Shown one piece after another: positions 43,461 to 52,820 of a DNA stretch of 64,000 bases. Positions within the stretch are counted from its first letter, which is position 1. Every line of letters begins with the position of its first letter. The stretch is from Yoonia sp. GTDB taxonomy: Bacteria > Pseudomonadota > Alphaproteobacteria > Rhodobacterales > Rhodobacteraceae. The notes beneath the pieces were generated by a model. It saw nothing but the letters and a program-made list of their open reading frames with translations, was not told where the DNA came from and ran no database searches. The translations under genes were made by a program, and so were the position numbers. Location of the stretch: NCBI RefSeq assembly GCF_018402175.1, contig NZ_JAGYJK010000007.1, forward strand, positions 62,001 to 126,000. Direction: 5' to 3'.

Positions 43461-43682
43461 TCATTTCTGGTCTGGCGCGTCGGGGTCGGATTGGCCGATC
43501 CCCTTGAACACCCATTTCAGCGGGAACACCCAGGCGATCCCCAACACGACATAGATCAGGAATTCAATCGCCATAGGAAACCGGCTTGCCTCGGACATGA
43601 TGGTGACGGCCAGCACGATATAGGCGGGCAGGCCCACGACCAGCACGAACAGGGACAGGCGTTTGCGGTTCTTGTAGGTCAT
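43461..43682 (-). CDS. DUF2842 small membrane protein
   Basis: 73 aa with two membrane spans (about 9-27 and 38-57) connected by a short loop, KNRKRLSLFVLVVGLPAYIVLAV then MAIEFLIYVVLGIAWVFPLKWVFKG. This is the DUF2842 pattern found throughout Alphaproteobacteria. Function is unknown. The start ATG 43682 has GAGG upstream; a TTG three codons earlier would overlap the purA stop. It follows purA by 5 bases and is probably co-transcribed with it. Confidence 0.88.
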   Translation of the reverse strand: MTYKNRKRLSLFVLVVGLPAYIVLAVTIMSEASRFPMAIEFLIYVVLGIAWVFPLKWVFKGIGQSDPDAPDQK

Positions 43683-43687
43683 GATCC

Positions 43688-44980
43688 TCAATCAGCGAAA
43701 GGGTCGGTCACAAGGATCGTATCCTCGCGCTCTGGTGAGGTGGAAACTAGGGCGACGGGGCAATCGATCAACTCTTCGATGCGGCGGACGTATTTGATCG
43801 CCTGTGCGGGCAGATCGGCCCAGGACCGTGCGCCCATGGTGGATTGCGACCAGCCTTCGATTTCCTCGTAGATCGGGGTGCAGCGCGCCTGCTGGTCGGC
43901 GGCGGTGGGCAGGTAGTCCAGCCGTTCGCCATCCAGATCATAGCCCACACAGATTTTCAGCACCTCGAACCCGTCCAGCACATCGAGTTTGGTCAGCGCG
44001 ATCCCGTTGATCCCCGATGTTGCACAGGTCTGGCGCAGCAGGCAGGCATCAAACCAGCCGCAGCGGCGTTTGCGCCCTGTCACGGTGCCGAATTCATGGC
44101 CGCGCTGGCCCAGCCGTTCGCCATCGGCGTCATGCAATTCGGTCGGGAACGGCCCTTCGCCCACACGGGTGGTATAGGCTTTGACGATGCCCAGCACGAA
44201 ATCAATCGCGCCCGGCCCCATGCCGACGCCTGTCGCCGCCTGCCCCGCGATCACATTGGACGATGTGACATAGGGATAGGTGCCAAAATCAATATCCAGC
44301 AGCGCGCCCTGCGCGCCTTCGAACAAGATGCGCTTGCCCGCCTTGCGCTGTTCGTTCAGCACCTTCCAGACGGGGGCGGCATAGGGCAGCACCTGCGGCG
44401 CGATGGCGCGCAGATCGGCCAACAGCGCCGCGCGGTCAATGGGGTCCAGCCCCAGACCACGCCGCAGCGCATCATGATGCGCCAGCGCGCGGTCCAGCCG
44501 CAGTTCCAGCGTGGCATCATCGGCCAGATCAGCCACCCGGATCACGCGGCGGCCGACCTTGTCCTCATAACACGGGCCGATGCCACGGCCTGTCGTGCCG
44601 ATTTTCGCCATGCCGACCGCCGCTTCGCGGGCGCGGTCCAGTTCGCCATGGAACGGCAGGATCAGCGGGGTATTTTCCGCCACCATCAATGTGTCCGGTG
44701 TGATCGTCACACCCTGATCGCGCAGAATGCCGATTTCCTTGATCAGATGCCAAGGGTCCAGCACCACGCCATTGCCGATCACGCTCAGCTTGCCGCCGCG
44801 CACGATCCCCGAAGGCAGCAGCGACAGTTTATAAACCTTGCCGTCAATGACCAGCGTATGGCCCGCATTATGCCCGCCCTGAAAGCGCGCGATGATATCG
44901 GCCCGTTCGGACAGCCAGTCCACGATCTTGCCTTTGCCTTCATCGCCCCACTGGGCACCGACGACCACCACATTTGCCAT
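43688..44980 (-). CDS. purA: Adenylosuccinate synthetase
   Basis: 430 aa. First committed step from IMP to AMP, using GTP and aspartate. The N-terminal [21 protein letters not shown] (GTP loop and catalytic Asp), [26 protein letters not shown] and [18 protein letters not shown] are all conserved. The start at 44980 follows AAAGGACAG. DUF2842 follows downstream. Confidence 0.97.
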   Translation of the reverse strand: MANVVVVGAQWGDEGKGKIVDWLSERADIIARFQGGHNAGHTLVIDGKVYKLSLLPSGIVRGGKLSVIGNGVVLDPWHLIKEIGILRDQGVTITPDTLMVAENTPLILPFHGELDRAREAAVGMAKIGTTGRGIGPCYEDKVGRRVIRVADLADDATLELRLDRALAHHDALRRGLGLDPIDRAALLADLRAIAPQVLPYAAPVWKVLNEQRKAGKRILFEGAQGALLDIDFGTYPYVTSSNVIAGQAATGVGMGPGAIDFVLGIVKAYTTRVGEGPFPTELHDADGERLGQRGHEFGTVTGRKRRCGWFDACLLRQTCATSGINGIALTKLDVLDGFEVLKICVGYDLDGERLDYLPTAADQQARCTPIYEEIEGWSQSTMGARSWADLPAQAIKYVRRIEELIDCPVALVSTSPEREDTILVTDPFAD

Positions 44981-45163
44981 AAAACTGTCCTTTGCTGACC
45001 CGATGCCCCCTATAGCGATGCGCGCGCAGGCGCGAAACCGGAAAGTTGCGCCCTGCCGGTGCCAGCGCCCGCCCGCATCATCGCGCGAAAAGACAACAGG
45101 GGTTGCGGGAGGCGCTGTCTGCTTTTAGATACGCGCCAGTGCGCAAGCCCCGAAAGGCAAGAA

Positions 45164-45517
45164 ATGGAAAACGTCGTCCTTATCATCCACCTGATCCTGG
45201 CGCTCAGCCTGATCGGGACCGTTCTATTGCAGCGGTCCGAAGGTGGCGGTTTGGGTATGGGCGGCGGTGGCGGCACGGCGAACAGCCGGCCCCCCGCATC
45301 TGCGATCAGCAAGTTCACATGGATGCTGGCGGCGGCATTCATCGCCACATCGATCACGCTGACGCTGATCGCTGCGGGCAATACGGCGGGATCATCGGTT
45401 GCGGACCGCGTTGGCGGGATCAACCTGAACCAGAATGACGTGACGGTGCCGGACCTTGGCGACAGCCTGTTGCCCCCCTCTGCTGCCGAAGAGCCGTTGC
45501 TGCCCGCAGGCGACTGA
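45164..45517 (+). CDS. secG: Preprotein translocase subunit SecG
   Basis: 117 aa inner-membrane component of the SecYEG channel. Two hydrophobic spans (about 4-20 and 52-72) flank the conserved cytoplasmic LLQRSEGGGLGMGGGG loop with the Gly-rich tract. The C-terminal acidic tail (GDSLLPPSAAEEPLLPAGD) is longer than in E. coli. The start ATG 45164 (MENVVLIIHLILAL) matches the family. pyrG follows after 158 bases; the secG-pyrG order is common in Alphaproteobacteria. Confidence 0.95.
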   Translation: MENVVLIIHLILALSLIGTVLLQRSEGGGLGMGGGGGTANSRPPASAISKFTWMLAAAFIATSITLTLIAAGNTAGSSVADRVGGINLNQNDVTVPDLGDSLLPPSAAEEPLLPAGD

Positions 45518-45675
45518 CCACAACCGATTGCCGATCTGCAACGGTCGACAACATGATCTTGCGTCACGAGGTTGCGCTTCGGCGCCGAATCCACTATGGG
45601 TCAAATCCCGTGATGATGCGATTTTAACGGGTCGCTTTCCCACTTATTCTGGACTTTTCACGGGGGCAGCCGCCT

Positions 45676-47319
45676 ATGGCACGTTATATTTTCATCACCG
45701 GTGGCGTTGTGTCTTCTTTGGGCAAGGGGCTGGCCTCGGCCGCCCTTGGGGCCCTGTTGCAGGCGCGCGGGTTTTCGGTGCGGCTGCGCAAGCTTGATCC
45801 TTACCTGAACGTCGATCCGGGCACGATGTCACCGTTTGAACATGGCGAGGTTTTCGTCACCGATGACGGGGCGGAAACCGATCTGGATCTTGGGCATTAC
45901 GAACGCTTTACCGGCGTGCCTGCACGGCAAACGGATTCGGTCAGTTCCGGGCGCATCTATTCCACCGTGCTGGAAAAGGAACGGCGCGGCGATTATCTGG
46001 GCAAGACCATTCAGGTCGTCCCCCATGTCACCAACGAGATCAAGGAATTCCTGAAAATCGGCGAAGACGAGGTCGATTTCATGCTGTGCGAAATCGGCGG
46101 CACCGTCGGCGATATCGAGGGCCTGCCGTTTTTCGAGGCGATCCGCCAGTTCGCCCATGACAAGAAACGCGGCCAGTGCATTTTCATGCATCTGACCCTG
46201 CTGCCCTATCTGGCCGCCAGCGGCGAGTTGAAAACCAAGCCAACCCAGCACAGCGTCAAGGAATTGCAATCCATCGGCATCGCGCCCGATATCCTTGTCT
46301 GCCGGTCGGAACACCCGATCCCCGAAAAAGAACGCGAAAAGATCGCGCTGTTCTGCAATGTGCGCAAAGAGGCGGTTGTCGCAGCCTATGATCTGAAATC
46401 CATCTACGAGGCCCCATTGGCCTATCATGAACAGGGGCTGGATCAGGCGGTGCTGGATGCCTTCGACATCTCGCCCGCGCCCGCGCCGAACCTTGCGATG
46501 TGGCATGATGTCTATGACCGCATCCACAACCCCGAAGGCCATGTAAAAGTCGCCATCGTCGGAAAATATACCCAGTTGGAAGACGCCTATAAATCCATCG
46601 CAGAGGCGCTGACCCATGGCGGCATGGCCAATCGCGTCAAGGTCAAGATCGAATGGGTCGATGCGGAACTCTTCGACCGCGAAGATGCCGCCCCCTATCT
46701 GGAAGGCTATCACGCCATTCTGGTCCCCGGCGGGTTCGGCGAACGCGGCACCGAGGGCAAGATCAAGGCCGCGCAATTCGCGCGCGAAAAGAAGATCCCC
46801 TATCTGGGCATCTGTCTGGGCATGCAGATGGCCGTGATCGAGGCGGCGCGCAACGTGGCGGGGCTGGCCAAGGCGGGGTCAGAAGAATTCGACCACGAGG
46901 CCGGTGGCAAACGGTTTGAACCTGTGGTCTATCACCTCAAGGAATGGGTGCAGGGCAACCACACCGTCGCGCGCAAGGCCGATGACGACAAGGGCGGCAC
47001 GATGCGTCTGGGGGCCTATACCGCCAGCCTCACGCCCGGCTCAAAGGTCGCAGATGTTTATGGCAGCACCACGATCGAGGAACGGCATCGGCACCGCTAT
47101 GAGGTGGACACCAAATACCGCGAGACGCTGGAAAGCGCGGGCCTGTTGTTTTCGGGCATGTCGCCCGATGGCAAGCTGCCCGAGATCGTGGAATGGCAGG
47201 ATCACCCCTGGTTCATCGGTGTGCAGTTCCACCCCGAGCTGAAATCGAAACCCTTTGCGCCCCACCCGCTGTTCGCCGATTTCGTGCGCGCCGCGGTCGA
47301 GATGTCGCGGCTGGTCTGA
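45676..47319 (+). CDS. pyrG: CTP synthase
   Basis: 547 aa. Aminates UTP to CTP with glutamine. The N-terminal synthetase domain begins [23 protein letters not shown] and contains the [27 protein letters not shown] block. The glutaminase domain has the nucleophile Cys in [18 protein letters not shown] and HPEL near the C-terminus. All features and the length are standard. GGGGGCAG precedes the start. It ends 15 bases before a strong hairpin. Confidence 0.98.
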   Translation: MARYIFITGGVVSSLGKGLASAALGALLQARGFSVRLRKLDPYLNVDPGTMSPFEHGEVFVTDDGAETDLDLGHYERFTGVPARQTDSVSSGRIYSTVLEKERRGDYLGKTIQVVPHVTNEIKEFLKIGEDEVDFMLCEIGGTVGDIEGLPFFEAIRQFAHDKKRGQCIFMHLTLLPYLAASGELKTKPTQHSVKELQSIGIAPDILVCRSEHPIPEKEREKIALFCNVRKEAVVAAYDLKSIYEAPLAYHEQGLDQAVLDAFDISPAPAPNLAMWHDVYDRIHNPEGHVKVAIVGKYTQLEDAYKSIAEALTHGGMANRVKVKIEWVDAELFDREDAAPYLEGYHAILVPGGFGERGTEGKIKAAQFAREKKIPYLGICLGMQMAVIEAARNVAGLAKAGSEEFDHEAGGKRFEPVVYHLKEWVQGNHTVARKADDDKGGTMRLGAYTASLTPGSKVADVYGSTTIEERHRHRYEVDTKYRETLESAGLLFSGMSPDGKLPEIVEWQDHPWFIGVQFHPELKSKPFAPHPLFADFVRAAVEMSRLV

Positions 47320-47333
47320 CCGCGCGGGTGGGT

Positions 47334-47367
47334 GGGGCTGAAATATTTGTCACAATATTTCAGCCCC
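47334..47367. terminator. Bidirectional terminator between pyrG and the OmpV-like gene
   Basis: A perfect 14-bp stem GGGGCTGAAATATT (47334-47347) and AATATTTCAGCCCC (47354-47367) around loop TGTCAC. It lies between the stop codons of two convergent genes (47319 and 47372), so serves both. Confidence 0.88.
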
Positions 47368-47371
47368 CCTC

Positions 47372-48109
47372 TCATAACCCGAAGCTGAAGCGCCGCGTGA
47401 CCATCAGGCTGACACTGGTCTGATCCTTGCTTTGCACGATGGGGCTGTCGGCGGCGTCGCCCTGCAGCTGGTCATAGCGCAGGATGCCAAGCACGCCCCA
47501 ATCGGGTGTGACCTGATACATGACCTCGGCCACGATGCCGGCGCTGATCACCCCTGCATCTGCATCATAGGCGTCAAAGGCGCTGGCCGTTGCCTCGGCT
47601 GCGGTGACGCCGAAATAGGTCTGCGCGTAATCGTCGCTGCCCCATAACAGGCGCGGGCCACCGCGCATGGACCATGCCTCATCGGGTGTATAGACAAAAT
47701 CACCCCCAACCTCGGCCACGAAAGCCTCATGTCCGCCGAAACCATAGCGCAGGGCGGTAAACACTTCGTATTGCGGGGCAATGAAGCTCACCTTCCCACC
47801 CACTTCCAGCGTCGCATCAATATCACCCAGCCCGGTCAGTTCGGCATGGTCATCAGCCGTCCGCGCCGTGACAAGGCGCAGCGACCCGCCAAGACCAAGG
47901 CTGTAAAGCCCGCTGTCACCCAGCGCAAAATCCCCTGCCGAGGTTTCACCGCGCCTCAGCCGTCCGGTGATGCCGGTCTTGGTGCTGTCCGCCCCGAAAT
48001 AGGCCGGGGCAGATCTTGCGCCCAAGCCGATAAAGATGCTTGGGCTATCATTCGTCTGGGCCAGCCCGGCCATCGGGAACCCCAGCGCCAAAATCATCAA
48101 ACCACGCAT
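47372..48109 (-). CDS. MipA/OmpV family outer-membrane protein
   Basis: 245 aa. A short signal peptide (MRGLMILALGFPMAGLAQ) precedes a beta-barrel with alternating hydrophobic strands and the family's start FIGLGARSAPAYFGADSTKTG. The C-terminus ends with Phe-Gly-Leu after VSLMVTRRFSF, typical of an outer-membrane barrel. MipA/OmpV proteins are scaffold or porin-like; function here is unknown. The start at 48109 has AAAGGAAAG directly upstream. Divergent from rlmJ. Confidence 0.88.
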   Translation of the reverse strand: MRGLMILALGFPMAGLAQTNDSPSIFIGLGARSAPAYFGADSTKTGITGRLRRGETSAGDFALGDSGLYSLGLGGSLRLVTARTADDHAELTGLGDIDATLEVGGKVSFIAPQYEVFTALRYGFGGHEAFVAEVGGDFVYTPDEAWSMRGGPRLLWGSDDYAQTYFGVTAAEATASAFDAYDADAGVISAGIVAEVMYQVTPDWGVLGILRYDQLQGDAADSPIVQSKDQTSVSLMVTRRFSFGL

Positions 48110-48227
48110 AACTTTCCTTTCATCCGTCTGGCGCCACCAAATCGCGTCTGGCACCCAGAGGCAAGTGACTTGGCACCACGGCCGCACAAGGATAGGCACG
48201 CATCAGCCCAATCAAAGGTATCAGATC

Positions 48228-49016
48228 ATGCTGTCCTATCAACACGGCTATCATGCCGGCAATCTTGCGGATGTCCATAAACATGCGCTGCTGGCGTGGA
48301 TGCTGGCCTATCTGACGCAAAAGGACAAACCCCTGTCCTATCTGGAAACCCATGCCGGACGCGGGCTTTATGATCTGACCGATGCCGCCGCCCTCAAGAC
48401 CGGCGAGGCCGCCAAGGGGATCGCCATCGCCGCCGACTGGTTTGCGCCAGATCATCCTTATAGGGCTGTACTGGGACAGATCAGGGCGAAATACGGGGTA
48501 AACGCCTATCCCGGCTCGCCGCTCGTTGCTGCCGAAATGCTGCGCCCTGTAGACAGTATCCATCTGGCCGAATTGCATCCGCAGGAATACGCGGCGCTGG
48601 CCGCCAATATGGCCCCCTACGGCGGCGTGTTCCGCCAACGCGACGGGTTCGAGATGGCGCTGTCGCTCTGCCCGCCCGATCCGCGTCGCGGGCTGATGTT
48701 GGTCGATCCCAGTTTCGAGGTCAAAACGGATTACGACACGATCCCGCCGCTGCTGGCCAAGGTGCATCGCAAATGGGGCGTGGGGGTTCTGGTGCTGTGG
48801 TATCCGGTCCTGACCGATGGCCCGCACCGCCTGATGCTGCGCGCCTTGCAGGATGCTTTCCCCGAAGGATTGCGCCACGAAGTCAGCTTTCCCCCCGCCC
48901 GTGACGGGCACCGGATGGTTGGCTCTGGCCTGTTCGTGGTGAACCCGCCTTACGGGTTGCAGGACGAAGGCGCGCGCCTGTCAGCGATGTTCCGACAGCG
49001 GCTTATGCAGAATTGA
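48228..49016 (+). CDS. rlmJ: 23S rRNA (adenine(2030)-N(6))-methyltransferase
   Basis: 262 aa SAM-dependent methyltransferase acting on naked 23S rRNA. The N-terminal MLSYQHGYHAGNLADVHKHALL is the RlmJ signature; the SAM loop is YLETHAGRGLYDL. The catalytic tetrad, DPPY in E. coli RlmJ, is DPSF here (residues 160-163, LVDPSFEVKTDYD). Asp and Pro are kept, Pro to Ser and Tyr to Phe are changed; Phe preserves the aromatic ring. The start ATG 48228 is chosen over a longer open frame. Confidence 0.92.
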   Translation: MLSYQHGYHAGNLADVHKHALLAWMLAYLTQKDKPLSYLETHAGRGLYDLTDAAALKTGEAAKGIAIAADWFAPDHPYRAVLGQIRAKYGVNAYPGSPLVAAEMLRPVDSIHLAELHPQEYAALAANMAPYGGVFRQRDGFEMALSLCPPDPRRGLMLVDPSFEVKTDYDTIPPLLAKVHRKWGVGVLVLWYPVLTDGPHRLMLRALQDAFPEGLRHEVSFPPARDGHRMVGSGLFVVNPPYGLQDEGARLSAMFRQRLMQN

Positions 49017-49053
49017 TGTTTGTTCCGGCGCGAAAATCCCCTATGTCGGTCAT

Positions 49054-49491
49054 ATGTTTGCAGACTTGATCCGGCGCATGACCGCCCCCGCCCCACAGCC
49101 CCTGTCCGACCCTGATGCCCGCTTGGCGCTTGGCGCGCTTCTGGTGCGCCTCGCGCGCACCGATGGCCGCTATGATCCCGCCGAAAAGGCACAGATCGAC
49201 CAGACCATGATGTCCCGCTACGCCCTGACCGAGGCTGAGGCCGCAACCCTGCGCGCCGATTGCGAGGTCTTGGAATCAGAGGCCCCCGACACCGTCCGTT
49301 TCACCCGCGCGATCAAGGAGGCCGTTGTCTATGACCAGCGCCTGTCGGTGATCGAGGCTTTGTGGCGGGTCGTCATGGCCGATGGTCAGCGCGATGCACA
49401 TGAAGACAGCATGATGCGGATGACAACGTCCTTGCTGGGGATCACCGATCAGGACAGCAATGCGGCACGGTTGCGCGTCACGCCGTCATGA
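49054..49491 (+). CDS. TerB family protein
   Basis: 145 aa helical protein with the TerB-like pattern: LALGALLVRLARTDGRYDPAEKAQI, then ALWRVVMADGQRDAHEDSMMRMTTSLLGI, two acidic D/E-rich loops (ADGxxxxxE) that may bind metal. TerB was named from tellurite resistance, but stand-alone members have unclear roles. No other ter genes are present. Overlaps the next gene by 4 bases (ATGA), so the two are translationally coupled. Confidence 0.85.
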   Translation: MFADLIRRMTAPAPQPLSDPDARLALGALLVRLARTDGRYDPAEKAQIDQTMMSRYALTEAEAATLRADCEVLESEAPDTVRFTRAIKEAVVYDQRLSVIEALWRVVMADGQRDAHEDSMMRMTTSLLGITDQDSNAARLRVTPS

Positions 49492-50231
49492 TCGCCAGCC
49501 TGCCGATGTATCTGCGCCCCGCCAACAGGGCGGCGCATCATGCGCTATGGGCCTTGATCCGTGATCAATTGCGCCAGCGCGATATACCGGCACCTGATGC
49601 TTTGGACGAGGCGATCGATTTCGAGGCCAGCTGGGCGCATCCCGATCTGGTGCTGGGCCAGATCTGCAATCTGCCTTACCGCGCGCAGTTCCGTGACCGC
49701 GTAACACGGGTTGCCGCGATGGATTACGATCTGCCGGGCTGTGCGCCGGGCTATTATAATTCGGTTTTCATCGTGCATCGCGACAGCCACCTCTCCGATC
49801 TGCGTCATTTGCGCGGGCGTCGGATGGCCGCCAGCGCCCTGTTGTCGCAATCGGGCTATGGCGCAGCCCAGCAATGGGCGGCGGATCAGGGGTTTGTGTT
49901 TGCCAGCCCGCTGATTACCGGCAACCATGCCGCCAGCATCAAGGCCGTGGCGACAGGGGCCGCCGATTTTGCCAGTATCGACGCGCAGACATGGTGGATG
50001 GCGCAGCAGGACGATCCGCTGACCGGACAGGTCAAGGTCATCGGCACCACACCCGCCAGCCCCTGTATGACGCTGATCACGCGCAAAGGGCAGAACCCCG
50101 CGCCCTATCTGGCCGCTGTCAGTGATGCCATTGCAGCCTTGCCTGAAACTCATCGTCAGATGCTGGGGCTGCGCGGCGTTGTGGCGCTGCCGGCTGCGGC
50201 CTATGACATCGCTTTGCCGCCTGATCCTTAG
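49488..50231 (+). CDS. PhnD-like substrate-binding domain protein without signal peptide
   Basis: 247 aa. It resembles periplasmic binding proteins of the phosphonate/phosphate (PhnD) class: IASLPMYLRPANRAAHHALW, YYNSVFIVHRDSHLSDLRHLRGRRMAAS, SGYGAAQQW and TGAADFASIDAQTWWM. The N-terminus starts directly with the first strand and no secretion signal is visible, so the protein is probably cytoplasmic or secreted by an unrecognised route. No phosphonate permease is adjacent. Coupled to the TerB gene. A sensor or enzyme role with the same fold is an alternative. Confidence 0.78.
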   Translation: MIASLPMYLRPANRAAHHALWALIRDQLRQRDIPAPDALDEAIDFEASWAHPDLVLGQICNLPYRAQFRDRVTRVAAMDYDLPGCAPGYYNSVFIVHRDSHLSDLRHLRGRRMAASALLSQSGYGAAQQWAADQGFVFASPLITGNHAASIKAVATGAADFASIDAQTWWMAQQDDPLTGQVKVIGTTPASPCMTLITRKGQNPAPYLAAVSDAIAALPETHRQMLGLRGVVALPAAAYDIALPPDP

Positions 50232-50346
50232 GCATCTGCCTCATGACGTATGGTCAACCGTTACCAAACCGTTGCAAACGCCGCGAAAAGCGGGCCTAAT
50301 CGGCGCGGAGTTAAGCAATCGAGCCTGCCAGAAAAGAAGCCTGAGC

Positions 50347-51120
50347 GTGACCAACAGCGTCCCCGTGATCGAAATTCGTGACCTCCATAAATCCTATGGG
50401 TCGCTTGAAGTGTTGAAGGGCGTCGATATCACCGCGCCCGCAGGCCATGTCGTGTCGCTGATCGGATCGTCGGGATCGGGCAAATCCACCTTGCTGCGCT
50501 GCGCAAACCTGCTGGAGGACAGCCAGCAAGGCGATGTGATCTTTTGTGGCGAGGCCGTGACCTGGAAAGGCACCGGATTGAACCGCCGTCCGGGCGATCA
50601 CGCGCAGATGATCCGCATCCGCACCAACCTGTCGATGGTGTTCCAGCAGTTCAATCTCTGGGCTCATATGACGATTCTGCAAAACGTGATGGAAGCGCCC
50701 GTCACCGTTCTCAAACGCCCCAAGGCCGAGGTCGAAGCCTCGGCGCGCGCCTATCTGGACAAGGTCGGCATTGGCGACAAATGCGATGCCTATCCTGCGC
50801 AGCTGTCAGGTGGTCAGCAGCAACGCGCGGCCATCGCGCGCGCGTTATGCATGAAACCCAAGGCGCTGTTGTTCGACGAACCGACCAGCGCGCTGGACCC
50901 CGAACTGGAACAAGAGGTGATCCGCGTGATCAAGGATCTGGCCGCCGAGGGCCGCACCATGATCATCGTCACCCATGACATGCGCCTTGCCGCCGATGTC
51001 AGCGACCATGTCGTGTTCCTGCATCAGGGCCGCATCGAAGAACAAGGCGCGCCTGACGCGCTTTTTGCCAATCCGACAACGGAAAGACTGCGCGGATTTC
51101 TGTCCGCAACAGTCGCTTAA
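50347..51120 (+). CDS. Polar amino-acid/amine ABC transporter, ATP-binding protein
   Basis: 257 aa, HisP/GlnQ class. The Walker A is SLIGSSGSGKSTLLRCANLLE, the signature AQLSGGQQQRAAIARAL, the Walker B ALLFDEPTSALDPE and the switch VTHDMRLAADVSDHVVFLHQG. A GTG start at 50347 (VTNSVPVIEIRDLHKSYG) is assumed because homology begins just after it and AGAAG lies upstream; no ATG is close. First gene of an operon continuing with a binding protein, two permeases and amine-catabolic enzymes. Confidence 0.92.
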   Translation: MTNSVPVIEIRDLHKSYGSLEVLKGVDITAPAGHVVSLIGSSGSGKSTLLRCANLLEDSQQGDVIFCGEAVTWKGTGLNRRPGDHAQMIRIRTNLSMVFQQFNLWAHMTILQNVMEAPVTVLKRPKAEVEASARAYLDKVGIGDKCDAYPAQLSGGQQQRAAIARALCMKPKALLFDEPTSALDPELEQEVIRVIKDLAAEGRTMIIVTHDMRLAADVSDHVVFLHQGRIEEQGAPDALFANPTTERLRGFLSATVA

Positions 51121-51137
51121 TCATCAACGGGAGAAGT

Positions 51138-51860
51138 ATGATGAACAAACTGATCGTGACAACTGCAACCTTGGCCCTGCTGGGCGGCATGGCGATGGCG
51201 CAAGACGTGGTGCGCCTTGGCACCGAGGGCGCCTATCCTCCGTACAACTTCATCAACGACGCCGGTGAAGTCGACGGGTTCGAGCGTGAACTGGGCGACG
51301 AGCTGTGCGCGCGTGCCGAACTGACCTGCACATGGGTCACCAACGACTGGGACAGCATCATTCCGAACCTCGTGTCCGGAAACTATGACGCGATCATCGC
51401 CGGCATGTCGATCACCGAAGAACGCAAGGAAGTCATCGACTTTTCAGACCCTTACACACAGCCGGACCCATCAGCGTTTCTGGCCATGGGCGATGTTGAT
51501 TTTGCAAACGCCGTGATAGCGGCGCAATCCGGCACCATTCAGGCCAGCTATGTCACCGGCATGGCCGGTGCGACCTTGCTGGAATTCGCGACACCGGATG
51601 AAACCATCTCGGCCGTGCGCAACGGCGAGGCGGATGCGGTTCTGGCCGACAAGGCGTTTCTGGAACCCATCGATTCCGAAGGCGGCGATCTGTCCTTTGT
51701 CGGTGACGACGTGCTGATCGGTGGTGGCATCGGTCTGGGCGTGCGCCAGTCGGACACCGCATTGCGCGACACATTCAGCGCCGCGATCCAGTCGATGAAG
51801 GATGACGGCAGCCTGAACGCGCTGATCACCAAGTGGCTGCCCGGTTCGTCCACGTTCTAA
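51138..51860 (+). CDS. ABC transporter substrate-binding protein (family 3, HisJ/ArtJ-like)
   Basis: 240 aa periplasmic protein. Signal peptide LIVTTATLALLGGMAMAQ, then the family 3 opening RLGTEGAYPPYNFINDAGEVDGFERELGDELCARAEL and the hinge region IAGMSITEERKEVIDFSDPYTQ. One disulfide is likely (Cys in the first helix and strand). The family binds polar amino acids, opines or amines; the ligand cannot be told. A GGAGAAG ribosome site precedes the start. The gene context favours a glutamylatable amine or its precursor. Confidence 0.9.
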   Translation: MMNKLIVTTATLALLGGMAMAQDVVRLGTEGAYPPYNFINDAGEVDGFERELGDELCARAELTCTWVTNDWDSIIPNLVSGNYDAIIAGMSITEERKEVIDFSDPYTQPDPSAFLAMGDVDFANAVIAAQSGTIQASYVTGMAGATLLEFATPDETISAVRNGEADAVLADKAFLEPIDSEGGDLSFVGDDVLIGGGIGLGVRQSDTALRDTFSAAIQSMKDDGSLNALITKWLPGSSTF

Positions 51861-51869
51861 GCGCAAGGC

Positions 51870-51891
51870 GCCCCGGCCACCGCGCCGGGGC
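51870..51891 (+). terminator. Stem-loop between binding protein and permease genes
   Basis: GCCCCGGC (51870-51877) and GCCGGGGC (51884-51891) enclose CACCGC. There is no T-run, so it more likely stabilises the upstream mRNA, a frequent arrangement that gives excess binding protein relative to permease. Confidence 0.6.
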
Positions 51892-52013
51892 CTCACCCAA
51901 GCCTGTCCCATTTCCCTTGATCGTGCGGTCCCGCCATTTTCAGCTTTTGTTCAGATCCCGCGACCCTTGAACGCCTGCAATGGTTTGCCTGCTACCTCAC
52001 GACCGGCAAGCAT

Positions 52014-52820
52014 ATGCAGATCTATTACGCTGTCTGGACGGTGCTTTTGTTGCTGGCGCTGACCGCACCTGCGGCGCTGGCCTTCGGCTTTGCCGGTGCG
52101 GCCGCCGCGCGCAGCGCCGTGGCCCCGCTGCGCTGGATCGGCAAGACCTATATCGCCGTGGTGCGCGGCGTGCCCGATATCGCGTTTTTCCTGTTCTTCG
52201 TGATCGCGCTGGACCAGTTGCTGGAATATATCCGCCACCGGGTCAAATGCCCCGACTGGGAACAGGCCGTCTGGCAAGGCAATGATTTCGTCGTCTGTCA
52301 GGCCGCGAAACTGCCCCTGGGCAATGCGCCGCAATGGGTGCATGACACCTATGCCTTTGCGGTCGCGGCTTTTACCTTTGCCATCGTGTTCGGCGCTTTT
52401 GCCGCCAATGTCCTTTATGGCGCGATGCGCGCCGTGCCGCGCGGCCAGTTGGAAACCGCCGAAGCCTATGGCATGAGCCAGCGCCAGACCTTCTGGCGGG
52501 TGCTGGTGCCGCAGATGTGGGTCTATGCCCTGCCCGGCCTGTCGAACCTGTGGATGGTGCTGATCAAGGCTACGCCGCTGTTGTTCCTGCTGGGGATTCA
52601 GGACATCGTCTATTGGGCGCGCGAATTGGGCGGTGCGGCACAGCCCCGCTTTACCGATTACCCGCATCCTGACTGGCGGCAATGGTATTTCCTTGCGCTG
52701 CTGGTGTTTTATCTGTGCTTTACCAAACTGTCCGAGATCGTGCTGGACCGGATCATGGCGCGGCTGACATTCGGGCAGGCCACCGCCGCAGGCGAAGCCC
52801 AGCGCAAGGCCGCTGCATGA
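52014..52820 (+). CDS. ABC transporter permease 1 (polar amino-acid type)
   Basis: 268 aa from the first ATG. Inner-membrane subunit with about five spans; the EAA loop that contacts the ATPase is RGQLETAEAYGMSQRQTFWRVLVPQMW. The N-terminal span is LLLLALTAPAALAFGFAG. In-frame codons upstream (51936-52013) translate to a sensible peptide ending QWFACYLTTGKH with no ATG, GTG or TTG; the true start may be a rare ATT at 51936. Overlaps the second permease by 4 bases (ATGA). Confidence 0.88.
   Translation: MQIYYAVWTVLLLLALTAPAALAFGFAGAAAARSAVAPLRWIGKTYIAVVRGVPDIAFFLFFVIALDQLLEYIRHRVKCPDWEQAVWQGNDFVVCQAAKLPLGNAPQWVHDTYAFAVAAFTFAIVFGAFAANVLYGAMRAVPRGQLETAEAYGMSQRQTFWRVLVPQMWVYALPGLSNLWMVLIKATPLLFLLGIQDIVYWARELGGAAQPRFTDYPHPDWRQWYFLALLVFYLCFTKLSEIVLDRIMARLTFGQATAAGEAQRKAAA

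Noticed and set aside
45577-45588. secG terminator
   Set aside because: TTCGGCGCCGAA is a 12-base palindrome but has no loop suitable for a terminator and no T-run; probably chance.
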